DNA from: Lachnospiraceae bacterium
GTDB lineage: Bacteria; Bacillota; Clostridia; Lachnospirales; Lachnospiraceae
Length of the DNA stretch: 64,000 nt
Assembly: GCA_022794265.1 (NCBI GenBank)
Contig: JAAWEK010000003.1
Coordinates: forward strand, 248,001 to 312,000
Reading direction: 5' to 3'
The translations under genes and the position numbers were made by a program. Below, piece after piece: positions 19,647 through 29,243 of the stretch. The notes below the pieces were generated by a model. It was not told where the DNA came from. It saw only the letters and a program-made list of their open reading frames with translations, and ran no database searches. How positions within the stretch are numbered: the stretch's first letter is position 1; each line of letters begins with the position of its first letter.

Positions 19647-19693
19647 AAAATAAAAAACTGCATATTGTAAAAACTCATTTAACAATATGCAGT
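19647..19693 (-). terminator. intrinsic terminator of efp
   Basis: Minus strand 12-bp perfect stem (19657-19668 with 19682-19693), a 13-base loop, followed by TTTTTTATTTTG. Confidence 0.9.
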
Positions 19694-19751
19694 CAACTAT
19701 TATCATTTATTCTAATTTCGAATTCTCAATTGTGTAATTAATATAAAAACA

Positions 19752-20309
19752 TTATATTCTGGATAAATATTCGCCAGTACGGGTATCAATTTTGATTTTG
19801 TCACCCTGCTCCACAAATAACGGAACATAAACGGTAGCTCCCGTTTCAACAACTGCGGGCTTTGTAGCACCTGTAGCCGTATCACCTTTAAAGCCCGGCT
19901 CTGTTTCAGTAATTTCCAGTTCTGCAAATAAAGGTGGCTCTATGGCAAATACATTTCCGTTATGAGAACACATCTTAACCATATCATTTTCTTTTACAAA
20001 CTTTAAAGAATCTCCTATACTATCAGCATCTAATGAAATCTGATCATATGTTTCAACATCCATAAAGTGGAATAAATCACCATCAGAATATAAATACTGC
20101 ATATCCTTTCTGTCAATTCTGGCCTGCGGACATTTCTCTGTAGGTCGAAACGTTTTTTCAATCACTCCGCCGTTCTTAATGTTTTTTAATTTTGTTCTTA
20201 CAAACGCAGCACCTTTTCCTGGCTTTACATGTTGAAATTCGATAATTTGATAAATATTATTATCCAATTCAATTGTTATTCCATTCCTAAAATCGCCTGC
20301 TGATATCAT
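19752..20309 (-). CDS. efp: elongation factor P
   Basis: 185 residues, the standard length, with three beta-barrel domains. The modification-loop lysine is Lys32 in [13 protein letters not shown], and the C-terminal [20 protein letters not shown] signature is complete. EF-P rescues ribosomes stalled at proline runs. AAGGAGG site before the start. Downstream of aroK and aroD, as often in Clostridia. Confidence 0.98.
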   Translation of the reverse strand: MISAGDFRNGITIELDNNIYQIIEFQHVKPGKGAAFVRTKLKNIKNGGVIEKTFRPTEKCPQARIDRKDMQYLYSDGDLFHFMDVETYDQISLDADSIGDSLKFVKENDMVKMCSHNGNVFAIEPPLFAELEITETEPGFKGDTATGATKPAVVETGATVYVPLFVEQGDKIKIDTRTGEYLSRI

Positions 20310-20414
20310 GTAAAATTCCTCCTTAAATAAAACTTACAGCATTTAAATATTTTAGTCAAATCGTCAAAACTCAATAACTTATACTAGTTTATAATAATAT
20401 AGACTTTTTTTCAA

Positions 20415-20951
20415 CTATTTTTTATCAAATTTACCAATCTTTAATATAATTTCTCCGGCAACTGTGGAAATATCCTTTCTGTCCGTCTCTATCACTATAT
20501 CGGCTACTTCCATATAACGCGGCTTTCTTTTTTCCATAAGCTCTTTTATATATTCTACATTCATATGTCCGTTTAATATCGGCCGGTCCGTACTATATCT
20601 GACACGTTTATAAATAGTCTCCGGTTCAGCCGTCAGTAAAATGATTACGCCGTTCTGTTTCATATATTCCACATTCTCATCCCGAAGCACCGCACCACCG
20701 CCGCATGACACAATTCGCCCGGTAGTCTGCTGAATCTCCTTCAGACATGCCGTCTCAATATCGCGAAATGCATCTTCTCCTGATTCAGCAAATATATCCG
20801 GAATGCTCTTTCCCTCATGTTTTACAATATATGCATCCATATCCACTTCTGGTATTCTCATCTGCCGGCTCAACTCATGGGATACTGTGGTTTTTCCGCT
20901 TCCCATAAACCCAATCAGCATAATATTATTCTCTGTTATCTCCATTTTCAT
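20415..20951 (-). CDS. aroK: shikimate kinase
   Basis: 178 residues. Walker A is GFMGSGKTT near residue 14, the shikimate-binding Asp and Arg are in DMDAY and FRDIE, CGGGAVLRD is the glycine motif and DRPIL lies in the lid. Phosphorylates shikimate at O3 in chorismate synthesis. Follows aroD by 32 bases; likely cotranscribed. Confidence 0.96.
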   Translation of the reverse strand: MKMEITENNIMLIGFMGSGKTTVSHELSRQMRIPEVDMDAYIVKHEGKSIPDIFAESGEDAFRDIETACLKEIQQTTGRIVSCGGGAVLRDENVEYMKQNGVIILLTAEPETIYKRVRYSTDRPILNGHMNVEYIKELMEKRKPRYMEVADIVIETDRKDISTVAGEIILKIGKFDKK

Positions 20952-20983
20952 TCTCCGTTCCTATTTCATATTTAGTTTATCTG

Positions 20984-21751
20984 TCATTCTTTCTCCAGAT
21001 TGCGGTTAATCAGTTCCAGCATATCTTTCAATTCGCCAGCTTCCAGCTGTCCCGGTGCAGACGATATCCCAACAGTACCAAAAGTAATGGCGCTTCCAAA
21101 AATCTGTCCTGCCATCCTGCTTAAAATTCCGGTTTTTCCCATAGACATGGTTACAATAGGAATTTCCCCAAACTGACTGTTAACCTCATGAGTGGCTGAA
21201 AGCAGTGTCAGCAAATCATCTACCGTAGACGGCATAACGGCAATCTTTGCAATATCTGCATTCAGACTCTGCATTTTTATCAGTCTGGCAATGATTTCAA
21301 ATTTTACTGGTGTTTTATTAAAATCATGGTTGGAAAGAATCACTTTTACGCCCAAACGATGTGCTTCCCGGACAATTTCTTTTACCAGTTCCTCTCCCTG
21401 AAACAATTCAACATCAATAAAATCTGCCATTCCTGTTGCCAAAACCAATTTCAGATATTCCAGATATTTTTCCTTTGATATTTCAGCTTCACCGCCCTCA
21501 CCCGTTGTCCGTAACGTAAAAATAACCGGCTGTGATATTATTTTGTTAAGTGTTTCCAGTAATTCCCCAACAACTCCTATATCTTCAAATTGTTCAAAAT
21601 AATCAATTCTGATTTCTACTAAATCACAGGACACCCCTGTAATCCGCTCTGCCTGCCGGATGATTTCCTCTCTGCTCCTGCCAGCAATCGGAACACAGAT
21701 TTTTGGCATTCCTTCACCAATAATAACATTTTTCACTTTCACTGTTTTCAT
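20984..21751 (-). CDS. aroD: 3-dehydroquinate dehydratase, type I
   Basis: 255 residues. Class I fold with EIRIDYFE and FTLRTTGEGG, the catalytic His in LSNHDFNKTP and the Schiff-base Lys in DIAKIAVMPS. Converts 3-dehydroquinate to 3-dehydroshikimate. I place the start at the ATG at 21751, directly after GGAGGAATAAT; the longer frame adds 19 unlikely residues. Divergent from aroE, whose product acts next in the pathway. Confidence 0.97.
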   Translation of the reverse strand: MKTVKVKNVIIGEGMPKICVPIAGRSREEIIRQAERITGVSCDLVEIRIDYFEQFEDIGVVGELLETLNKIISQPVIFTLRTTGEGGEAEISKEKYLEYLKLVLATGMADFIDVELFQGEELVKEIVREAHRLGVKVILSNHDFNKTPVKFEIIARLIKMQSLNADIAKIAVMPSTVDDLLTLLSATHEVNSQFGEIPIVTMSMGKTGILSRMAGQIFGSAITFGTVGISSAPGQLEAGELKDMLELINRNLEKE

Positions 21752-21900
21752 ATTATTCCTCCGCATATCACAGAAAAACCTGCTATAATGCACAAATATT
21801 AATTTCATTTAAAACATATCCAAATTACCATTCATTATACCATTCCATAAAGCAATAATCAATTCATTCTCCGACATAAAATATTATTCTCCTGCTTTGG

Positions 21901-21929
21901 TTGACAGATTCTACGTTTGGATTTAAGAT
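21901..21929 (+). promoter_or_regulatory. sigma-A promoter of aroE
   Basis: TTGACA, 17 bases, TAAGAT. A second candidate -10 (TGGTAAAAT, 21935-21943) lies just downstream. Confidence 0.65.
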
Positions 21930-21992
21930 ATTTATGGTAAAATTTATATAAATAATCAGAAGATTCTTTTTAACAAAGAAATGGAGGATTTT

Positions 21993-22862
21993 ATGAGCAC
22001 TACAATAACCGGACATACAAAATTAACAGGATTGCTGGGAAGTCCCGTTGCACACAGCATATCTCCGATGATGCATAATGAAGCCTTTAACCGGTTGGGA
22101 TTGGATTATGTGTACCTTTGCTTTGACGTAGGTACCGACGGACTGAAGACAGCTGTTAATGGTCTGAAAGAAATCGGTATCTGCGGATTTAACTGTACAA
22201 TGCCGGATAAAAACCTGATGTGTGAACTGGCTGATGAATTAAGTCCTGCCGCTTCCATGATTGGCGCTGTTAATACCGTTGTAAACAAAAACGGAAAACT
22301 AATCGGATATAATACAGACGGAATTGGATATATGCAGGCTGTCAGAGATGCTGGACATAATATTACCGGTAAAACCATGACACTGCTGGGCGCCGGCGGT
22401 GCTGCCACTGCCATCAGTGTTCAGGCGGCTCTTGACGGTGTGGCCAGTATTAATATTTTCAGCATCAAAGACCAGTTCTTTGACCGGGCAAAGAAAACGG
22501 TTGATCTGATAAACTCTAACACAAACTGCCGTGCTGCCTTATATGATCTGGCTGATGACACAGAATTAAAAAAGAGCATCGCTTCCAGTTATATTTTAAC
22601 TAACGGCACCAGTGTAGGTATGGCACCGAATATTGACAACTGTATTATAACGGACGAAAGCATTTTTCATGAAAATCTGATTGTATCTGATGTTATATAT
22701 AATCCGGAAGAAACCAAACTGTTATCCATGGCCAAAGCCCATGGATGTCATGTATTTAACGGACTATATATGCTGCTGTATCAGGGTGCGGAAGCATTTA
22801 AACTATGGACCGGAAAAGAAATGCCTGTTGACATCATAAAAGAAAAATATTTTAAAAGATAA
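21993..22862 (+). CDS. aroE: shikimate dehydrogenase (shikimate/quinate type)
   Basis: 289 residues. Substrate-binding GSPVAHSISPMMHNEAF, catalytic lysine in GFNCTMPDKNLMCELADEL, and Rossmann loop TLLGAGGAATAIS. The NCTMPDK form, where classic AroE has NVTIPHK, resembles the YdiB-like shikimate/quinate dehydrogenases, so NAD use and quinate activity are possible. Start is the ATG at 21993 after GGAGGATTTT. Divergent from aroD and aroK. Confidence 0.94.
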   Translation: MSTTITGHTKLTGLLGSPVAHSISPMMHNEAFNRLGLDYVYLCFDVGTDGLKTAVNGLKEIGICGFNCTMPDKNLMCELADELSPAASMIGAVNTVVNKNGKLIGYNTDGIGYMQAVRDAGHNITGKTMTLLGAGGAATAISVQAALDGVASINIFSIKDQFFDRAKKTVDLINSNTNCRAALYDLADDTELKKSIASSYILTNGTSVGMAPNIDNCIITDESIFHENLIVSDVIYNPEETKLLSMAKAHGCHVFNGLYMLLYQGAEAFKLWTGKEMPVDIIKEKYFKR

Positions 22863-22904
22863 AAAAGGGGCTGTTGCACTGATTCTTAATGCAACAGCCC
22901 TTTC
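22863..22904. terminator. bidirectional terminator between aroE and the Ig-like repeat gene
   Basis: Eleven-bp stem GGGCTGTTGCA/TGCAACAGCCC extended by A-T pairs, 11-base loop. On the minus strand a CCCTTTTTTATC tail makes it strong; on the plus strand the tail is shorter. Confidence 0.88.
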
Positions 22905-22929
22905 GCACACCATTCCAACAAACCGGAAT

Positions 22930-25900
22930 TTATTTAACTGTTATAGATTTTACCTGACTATAAGGACTTAAATATTCTTTTCCGGCTATTGTCTTTGCCG
23001 ATTTTACTTTTACATATACTTTCTGTCCTTTTGTCAGAGCGCGGATTGTATAGCTTGCAGAACTTACATTTCCTGCTTTTTTATATGTTTTCCCACCATT
23101 TGTTGAATAATAAATATAATATCTGTTTGCACCTGATACCTGTCCCCACTTTGCAGTTACTGACTGCGATGCGGAGGAAAGCGTAGCCGACGGTGTTTTC
23201 GGAACTGTATATGCAGTTACATTTACAGAATACGGGGAATAATATTTTGTGGAGGTACCAACCTTTTTGTATGCCCGCACAGCAAAAACATAGGAATTTC
23301 CGGCTGACAATTTTGAAACTGTTATACTTGTACCTGAAGTACTTGAAACATATGTATATTTCTTAGTAGAAGTATTATACTTATAAACTGCATAACCGGA
23401 AACAGAACCTTCCACTTTAGTCCATGATAATTTTACACTGGACTGGGAAGCGGAACTCTGCTTAAATCCTTGTACCTGCTTAGGCAGAATCTTAAAATTA
23501 ACCGTTTTAGATGATGTATAATTACCGTTGGATCCTGCCGATATTTTAGCAGTAGCTTTACCAGTCTTAATATTATTGCTGTATGTTACCTTGTAATCGG
23601 AACCAGCATACATAGTTTTATATGTTCCATCCGGCATTTTTCTCTTTACCGTCAATGATGGTTTTATTTCCAGGCCTGTATAACTCTTATCCGGTATGGA
23701 GGTTATCTTAACACTGGTCAGAGAATATGGCTTAATTGTAAACTTTATTTCTCTGTACGTGGCAGAGGAATAATTTCCTTTACCATAAATCTGAACCGTT
23801 GCAGTACCTGCATTTGTATTATTTATATACTTTATTGTATAATCTTTATTTTCCAAAAGTTTTTTGGTTCCGTCATATACATAAAATGACTGTGTAATCG
23901 CTTTGGATGTATAAGATTTACTTGGAAGAGTTTTTAAAACTTTTCCGCTCTTATCCTTAATGGTAAATCCGGCAGCAGATTTTGCGGTGACTCTATATGT
24001 CTTACTTGCTATTCCACTGAAATTACCCATAAATTCAACTTTTAACGAATAATTTCCTACATTTGCTGAAACAGCGGGATATACTACTTTATAATCTCTG
24101 CCATTTTTCAGAACAACATCACCATATTTAACAGTAACGGCAGGTCTGATATTGCTGCCTTTAAATTCATGGGAATTTGTATATATAATGCTAACACTGG
24201 AACTGATGGCTTTCGGCTTAATGGTAAATGTTCCTGTTTTGGTTCCTGAATATTTGCCGATACCTTCAATGGTTATGACAGCAGTTCCCGCTGCAATATT
24301 ATTTTTATAGCCGATTACTTTATAATCCGTATTTCTTCTTAAGGTTGCAGAACCAACCTTTACAGATGATGGTATCGCTTCAATTGCCTTTCCCGTATAT
24401 GTCTGATCTGAAACGGTCATTACACAGTCCAAAATACCAATCGTTTCTACAACTACTGTAATGGATTTACGCAATCCGCTCTCCGTCTCAGCTGTAATCA
24501 CAACGGTTCCTTCTTCCAGTCCCTGAATCTGAACCAGCTGTTTTGGTCCGTATAACGGAGCTATCTGTTTCAGGCTTATAATGCCTTCTCTGTCTACCGT
24601 CCATGTGACTCTGTCATTAGTATTTGCAGGAGTCAGATTTGCAGTCAGTGTTACTATACCACCACCACGATTAATCGTAATTTCCTTAGGATTATCCTGT
24701 GCATTGATCTGCAATGATTCTGCTGGTATTAATACCGTAACACTCAGAGTAAAGGATACTCCTGACTCTCCGGTTACCTTTATACTTGTTGTTCCTATGG
24801 ATTCGGCCGTTATTTTTGCTGACTTTCCATCACTGGCTGCAGCTATGGTTAACAAACCCTTGGTTTCTTCCCAGTTAAACTTTGAATCAGAAGTATTGAC
24901 TGGTAAAATATTTACAAGTGAAAGTGTTGTTGACTGACCAACACATAAACTTAAAGCTTCTATTTTCTTTCCATTCTCAACAAACTCCAGACTCTCAGTT
25001 GCAACAACAGCATTTATCGTTATCTCATCAAATTTTCCGGATTCCGCCTCTGCCCGAATCGTATATGAACCTGTTTTGCTGGCTGTTATCTGTATTTTTT
25101 CTGAACCTTTTGACTTATTCTTGGAAAATCTAATTCCTGAAGCATCGCCGGAAACTACACTCCACAATACATTATCTGTAGAAGAGGATGATAATTTCGC
25201 ACTTACCTGTGTTGATTTTCCTACATGGAACTGTAATATATCTTTTGAAGCACCACTGCTGTTCAAAATATCAACACTGGTAGCAGATACAATAATACGA
25301 AGTTTTATATTCGCCACAAACCCGCTGGAAGACTCACAGGATATGATTACATCTCCTGTTCTCTTTGGTGTAATTGTTGCAAGATTATTATTAATACTGT
25401 ATGTAATATAATCCAGACCCTCATTCCATACCATCCATTTCAGAGAATCATTTGCATCAGACGGAGTTACATTTGCAGTAATTGTAAAGTTTTTTCCTTT
25501 CTCTACACAATATACCTGTTCACTTTCAACAGTTTCAATCCTTACATAATTATCCGGAATCAGGCTCATGTTTGTAACCGGAATTGCTTTCAGGCCTTTT
25601 ACCTGTATGGTTGCCTGTATCCTGCTGTCACTGGAAGTTCCTGTAATATTAACATAACCTGAAGTTTCCTTTAATATCTCTAACGTAAGATTATATTTTC
25701 CGGCAGTATTTATATCCTTCTCCACATTAAGTACTTTGACAGAAGACGAATCATCACTAATCCAGGTTACGGTTTCACCGGTGTTCGTCGGCGTCATCAT
25801 ATAAGGAATCTGTACTGTCTGTCCTTGCGGAATATTATAAGTATTTGCTTCCGGTTTAATTTGTGTTGCCACAACATACACATGAACATCTATCGTTTTG

Positions 25901-27480
25901 GTGATTCCGGAATTTGCTCTGGCCGTAATCTTCACGGTTCCATTGGTATTTGCCTTTGCAGTAACATTTCCATTTGCATCAACCGTTGCAATGGAAGTAT
26001 TGGATGATGACCAGGAAATAGTCTCATTCGGTCTTTTATTATCATCTGTACAGCTTGGGTCAAAAACATTAAGCTGAGCCGTTTTGCCGGCGGCAACACT
26101 AGTTTCCGTAATTATATTTTTACTTGTCACATCATCCACAAATACCATATCACCATAATTATATCTCTTACTGATATTCATCGTGAATGATTTAGAGAGT
26201 GTTCTCTCCTTGAACTTACTGTCCTTTACTTTACATGTAATGGTGGCTGTTCCAAATCCGTTTGTACGAAAAGTACCATCTTCCGAAATATCAACAATTT
26301 GATTATCCGATGACCATTCAACGGTATCTGTACTTGCAGACGGAGTATATGAAACTGATAACATTCCATTATAGCCTTCTATTACCCTGAACCCGCCGTT
26401 ATCTTCAATTATAGTATTGTCTAATTTCATAGTTATATCCGTTGCCGGATCTAATGCATTAACAGTATAATTTTTACTTAAATAACCACTCTCAGTTGTA
26501 ACACCAACAGTACATTTCCCTTTTTGCTTAACTTCGTACAAAGTTAAACCACCAACTGTAGCACCTTCCTTCTCCACTAATACTTTCGTATTCGCTTCTA
26601 TACTAACGTAAGCATTATCATCATTATCTACTCCACAATCTCTCGAAAATGCAATATAATATCCTTTGTCAACATATACATTTGTATCCTCAATATATCC
26701 TGGAAGAGGTGTTACAGGATTTAAACCTGTATCATAAATTAAAAATCCAATATTTACTTCAGAAGCCGGTTTCAACAAATGCAATTCCAATTCTTTTTTC
26801 AATCCGCTTCTTGTAGATGCAAATACTTTACAAACTGCCTCTCCTGTTTCCGGTTTTGCAAGAATTCTGACCTGTGCCGTAGCAACCCATTTTCCATTTT
26901 CAATCTCCAGATTATATGGAACAATACTTACAATCCTGTCATTTTCGGATGTCCAGATAATATCTTCCGAACCACTGGCTGTAATAACCGTACTTATAAA
27001 GAAAGTATCTCCCACAAAACAGTTATCTGTTCCTCTGGAAGGAGTTAATTCTGATATGGACTCTGTCAGAACACAAAACGTAAACGCATTCTCATTCCCA
27101 TACGTTTTTGCTGTACTTTCGGCATGTCCCCAAACTTTAAAACCATCAATTCTGTTGCCGGACCTATATCCGAAGGCTTTTGATCCAATCGTTACGTTTG
27201 CTCCTGCCACAGCCACACTTTTTAAATTCGGATATTTTCCTCCATCAAAAGCATCTGCGGCAATCTGTGTAACTGTAATATTATTAATCGTTTCCGGTAC
27301 AACAATCTCCTCTGCAGTTACATCACTGTAAGCACTGACAATACCATTTGCATCAATGGTAAACGTTCCTGCCGTTTTGACCGTTGACTGGACAATCGAA
27401 TCTGCAAATACAGATTCCATTGGTACTGATGAAAAAATCAACATAAGGGCCAAAAGCAGCGATAAAATTTTCTTTTTCAT
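22930..27480 (-). CDS. large secreted protein with bacterial Ig-like and fibronectin repeats
   Basis: 1516 residues. Signal peptide KKKILSLLLALMLIFSSVPM, likely cut after VFA. Order: a short leucine-rich/BspA-like segment (about 30-130); about ten Ig-like Big_2-type domains recognised by repeats such as WSSSNTSIATVDANGNVTAK (about 150-1050); four YTGK-type domains with the GxDYxVxYxNNxxxGxAxxxI pattern (about 1055-1335); two fibronectin type III domains to the end. No LPXTG or choline/SLH anchor is visible, so it is probably secreted or held by the repeats. Start is the ATG at 27480 after AAAGGAG; the longer frame crosses the promoter. Probably an adhesin or glycan-binding protein; ligand unknown. 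Confidence 0.9.
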   Translation of the reverse strand: MKKKILSLLLALMLIFSSVPMESVFADSIVQSTVKTAGTFTIDANGIVSAYSDVTAEEIVVPETINNITVTQIAADAFDGGKYPNLKSVAVAGANVTIGSKAFGYRSGNRIDGFKVWGHAESTAKTYGNENAFTFCVLTESISELTPSRGTDNCFVGDTFFISTVITASGSEDIIWTSENDRIVSIVPYNLEIENGKWVATAQVRILAKPETGEAVCKVFASTRSGLKKELELHLLKPASEVNIGFLIYDTGLNPVTPLPGYIEDTNVYVDKGYYIAFSRDCGVDNDDNAYVSIEANTKVLVEKEGATVGGLTLYEVKQKGKCTVGVTTESGYLSKNYTVNALDPATDITMKLDNTIIEDNGGFRVIEGYNGMLSVSYTPSASTDTVEWSSDNQIVDISEDGTFRTNGFGTATITCKVKDSKFKERTLSKSFTMNISKRYNYGDMVFVDDVTSKNIITETSVAAGKTAQLNVFDPSCTDDNKRPNETISWSSSNTSIATVDANGNVTAKANTNGTVKITARANSGITKTIDVHVYVVATQIKPEANTYNIPQGQTVQIPYMMTPTNTGETVTWISDDSSSVKVLNVEKDINTAGKYNLTLEILKETSGYVNITGTSSDSRIQATIQVKGLKAIPVTNMSLIPDNYVRIETVESEQVYCVEKGKNFTITANVTPSDANDSLKWMVWNEGLDYITYSINNNLATITPKRTGDVIISCESSSGFVANIKLRIIVSATSVDILNSSGASKDILQFHVGKSTQVSAKLSSSSTDNVLWSVVSGDASGIRFSKNKSKGSEKIQITASKTGSYTIRAEAESGKFDEITINAVVATESLEFVENGKKIEALSLCVGQSTTLSLVNILPVNTSDSKFNWEETKGLLTIAAASDGKSAKITAESIGTTSIKVTGESGVSFTLSVTVLIPAESLQINAQDNPKEITINRGGGIVTLTANLTPANTNDRVTWTVDREGIISLKQIAPLYGPKQLVQIQGLEEGTVVITAETESGLRKSITVVVETIGILDCVMTVSDQTYTGKAIEAIPSSVKVGSATLRRNTDYKVIGYKNNIAAGTAVITIEGIGKYSGTKTGTFTIKPKAISSSVSIIYTNSHEFKGSNIRPAVTVKYGDVVLKNGRDYKVVYPAVSANVGNYSLKVEFMGNFSGIASKTYRVTAKSAAGFTIKDKSGKVLKTLPSKSYTSKAITQSFYVYDGTKKLLENKDYTIKYINNTNAGTATVQIYGKGNYSSATYREIKFTIKPYSLTSVKITSIPDKSYTGLEIKPSLTVKRKMPDGTYKTMYAGSDYKVTYSNNIKTGKATAKISAGSNGNYTSSKTVNFKILPKQVQGFKQSSASQSSVKLSWTKVEGSVSGYAVYKYNTSTKKYTYVSSTSGTSITVSKLSAGNSYVFAVRAYKKVGTSTKYYSPYSVNVTAYTVPKTPSATLSSASQSVTAKWGQVSGANRYYIYYSTNGGKTYKKAGNVSSASYTIRALTKGQKVYVKVKSAKTIAGKEYLSPYSQVKSITVK

Positions 27481-27580
27481 TTTTCTCCTTTCCGCCATCT
27501 TGCGGATGACATAACACCTTATTGCCCGAATTACAATTAATTGTTTATCTTTTGTAATTCTTTCCAATTTTATCCAAATA

Positions 27581-27610
27581 ATTATAGCATAATTGTTCAC
27601 ATTTACGCAA
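27581..27610 (-). promoter_or_regulatory. promoter of the Ig-like repeat gene
   Basis: Minus strand TTGCGT, 18 bases, TATAAT, with TGC before the -10. It lies inside the longer reading frame and so supports the start at 27480. Confidence 0.65.
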
Positions 27611-27652
27611 TAAAATAAGACTTAAATTCTAAAATAATTAAAATTTAAGTCT
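27611..27652 (-). terminator. terminator of the nrdR-yqeG unit
   Basis: Perfect 11-bp inverted repeat AGACTTAAATT/AATTTAAGTCT (27618-27628 with 27642-27652), followed on the minus strand by TATTTTATTG. It sits just before the next gene's promoter. Confidence 0.7.
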
Positions 27653-27716
27653 ATTCCGAAAGTTAACGTATGTTAAATTATACTTAAACATAAATCAGCA
27701 TTCATATTCTGAACGG

Positions 27717-28268
27717 TTACATCTGTTTTTTCTTTTCTGCATACAGCTTTTTCTGTCTTCTCTGTTCCCGCCGCTCTTCCCTGTAAAAAAATAATATAAT
27801 CTTTTCAAATTTTCGTTTGATTACGATTTGAATTTCCTCTTTCGGGTGAATCGGACGTACCAGAATCGTATACATTTTCACCCGGTTCGCCCCATAGACA
27901 TCGGTAAATACCTGATCACCCACGAACATTGTCTGTTCTTTGTCAGTCCCTAACAATTCAAATGCTTTCCGGTAACTTTTCCTGGATGGTTTGTGGGCAT
28001 TGCAGATATAACTGGTTTCCAGTTCATCGGCAAAAGGTTTTACCCGTTCTTCTTTATTATTTGAAATCAGGCAGGTCTTAAAACCAATCTCTTTCAACTG
28101 ACGAAACAGTTCTCTAACCCTGTCATCCGGCGGTGCGCCGTGGGGAACCAATGTATTGTCCACATCAAACAAAATTCCCCGGTAGCCCATTTCATAATAT
28201 TTTTTAAATTCAATAAAATATGTAGATTTTCTATATTCATTCGGATAAAAATTACGAAAAATTTTCAT
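27717..28268 (-). CDS. yqeG: YqeG family HAD phosphatase
   Basis: 183 residues. HAD motif I is LFDVDNTLVPHG, motif II LISNNKEERV, motif III lysine in NAHKPSRKSY and motif IV FVGDQVFTDVYGAN. YqeG proteins are small HAD-IIIA phosphatases of uncertain substrate, with phosphatidylglycerophosphate phosphatase activity suggested for relatives. The C-terminal tail is rich in Arg and Lys. Downstream of nrdR by 53 bases. In Bacillus yqeG is grouped with aroE; here aroE is about 5 kb away beyond the large repeat gene. Confidence 0.93.
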   Translation of the reverse strand: MKIFRNFYPNEYRKSTYFIEFKKYYEMGYRGILFDVDNTLVPHGAPPDDRVRELFRQLKEIGFKTCLISNNKEERVKPFADELETSYICNAHKPSRKSYRKAFELLGTDKEQTMFVGDQVFTDVYGANRVKMYTILVRPIHPKEEIQIVIKRKFEKIILFFYREERREQRRQKKLYAEKKKQM

Positions 28269-28321
28269 ATGGCATCATAACCCTGTGCCTTTCCACTGAT
28301 TTCTGAATCCTTTCAGATTTA

Positions 28322-28771
28322 TTACTGATCCAGTAATTTCTTTAATTCATCCATAAACGTATTAACATCCTTAAATTCACGATAAACCGAAGCGAATCTG
28401 ACGTATGCAACATCATCAAAGTTTTTCAGTTTATTCATCAGCAATTCCCCTATAAACTTACTGGATACTTCTTTCTCTCCCATATTAAAAATCGTATTTT
28501 CTATATCGTCCACCAATGCGGTAATCTGTTTCATGGAAACCGGCCTCTTATGGCAAGAACGAATGATTCCCGCTTCTATTTTGGTACGATCATACGGCTC
28601 TCTGTTCTGATCTTTTTTTATTACAATCAGCGGCAGCATTTCTATCTTTTCATAGGTTGTAAAACGCTTTCCGCAGTTCTCACACTGTCTTCTTCTTTTA
28701 ATGGCATTATTCTCCGCTGCCCTGGAATCTATAACCTTGGTATCTTCTGCATTACAAAACGGACATTTCAA
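28322..28771 (-). CDS. nrdR: transcriptional repressor NrdR
   Basis: 149 residues. N-terminal zinc ribbon with Cys3, Cys6, Cys30 and Cys33 (MKCPFCNAEDTKVIDSR, RRQCENCGKRF), followed by an ATP-cone domain (about 48-138). It senses ATP/dATP and represses ribonucleotide reductase genes. No nrd gene lies in the window. Confidence 0.97.
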   Translation of the reverse strand: MKCPFCNAEDTKVIDSRAAENNAIKRRRQCENCGKRFTTYEKIEMLPLIVIKKDQNREPYDRTKIEAGIIRSCHKRPVSMKQITALVDDIENTIFNMGEKEVSSKFIGELLMNKLKNFDDVAYVRFASVYREFKDVNTFMDELKKLLDQ

Positions 28772-28874
28772 TTATTTTTCCTCCTGTACAAGGTAATTAT
28801 ATGGTTTATTATAATTAATAAAAAAAGATTGGTCAAGAAAATTTTAAGCCTGGGAAACATACACCGAAACCATT

Positions 28875-29138
28875 CTATAACAGATTACATTTTTTCAATA
28901 CATCTTCTTCCTTCACATTGACCAGAATGATTTCTTCACCAATCTGACATATTTTGCAATAAGGAATGATATACTCTGTATCCCTCCCAAAAAATCCTCC
29001 AAACTTAGCCATTCCCGGTACGATCAGAGCAATGATTCTTCCATCGCATATATCAAATTCCACATCACAGACAAACCCCAGTCGTTTACAGTTACACTGA
29101 TTGATAACTTCCTTTTGCCGAAGTTCACAGATTCTCAT
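28875..29138 (-). CDS. ymxH: YlmC/YmxH family sporulation protein
   Basis: 87 residues, PRC-barrel-like fold. MRICELRQKEVINQCNCKRLG and the GYVCDVEFD-type strand (here GFVCDVEFD) match the YlmC/YmxH family, small sporulation-associated proteins of unknown biochemical role. The start at 29138 is preceded by GGGGGAAGG; a longer frame runs back through a palindrome and is not credible. Position directly after sigG agrees with the Firmicutes pattern. Confidence 0.9.
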   Translation of the reverse strand: MRICELRQKEVINQCNCKRLGFVCDVEFDICDGRIIALIVPGMAKFGGFFGRDTEYIIPYCKICQIGEEIILVNVKEEDVLKKCNLL

Positions 29139-29156
29139 ATCCTTCCCCCAATTTAT

Positions 29157-29204
29157 TATATTATAATTGACTGGAAATCCCATATTCCAATCAACTATAA
29201 TATA
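29157..29204. repeat. 20-bp inverted repeat between sigG and ymxH
   Basis: Arms 29157-29176 and 29185-29204 pair along 20 positions with two G-U pairs on the minus-strand RNA and an 8-base loop. There is no T run on the minus strand, so it is not a standard terminator. It covers most of the sigG-ymxH gap. Confidence 0.75.
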
Positions 29205-29243
29205 TTTCATAAACAGAGGATATATACCGTTCAAAGCATATTA

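Noticed and set aside
22930-27480. Tandem repeats that might suggest a CRISPR or satellite array
   Set aside because: The repetition is at protein level (Ig-like domains) and the DNA units are divergent and in frame.
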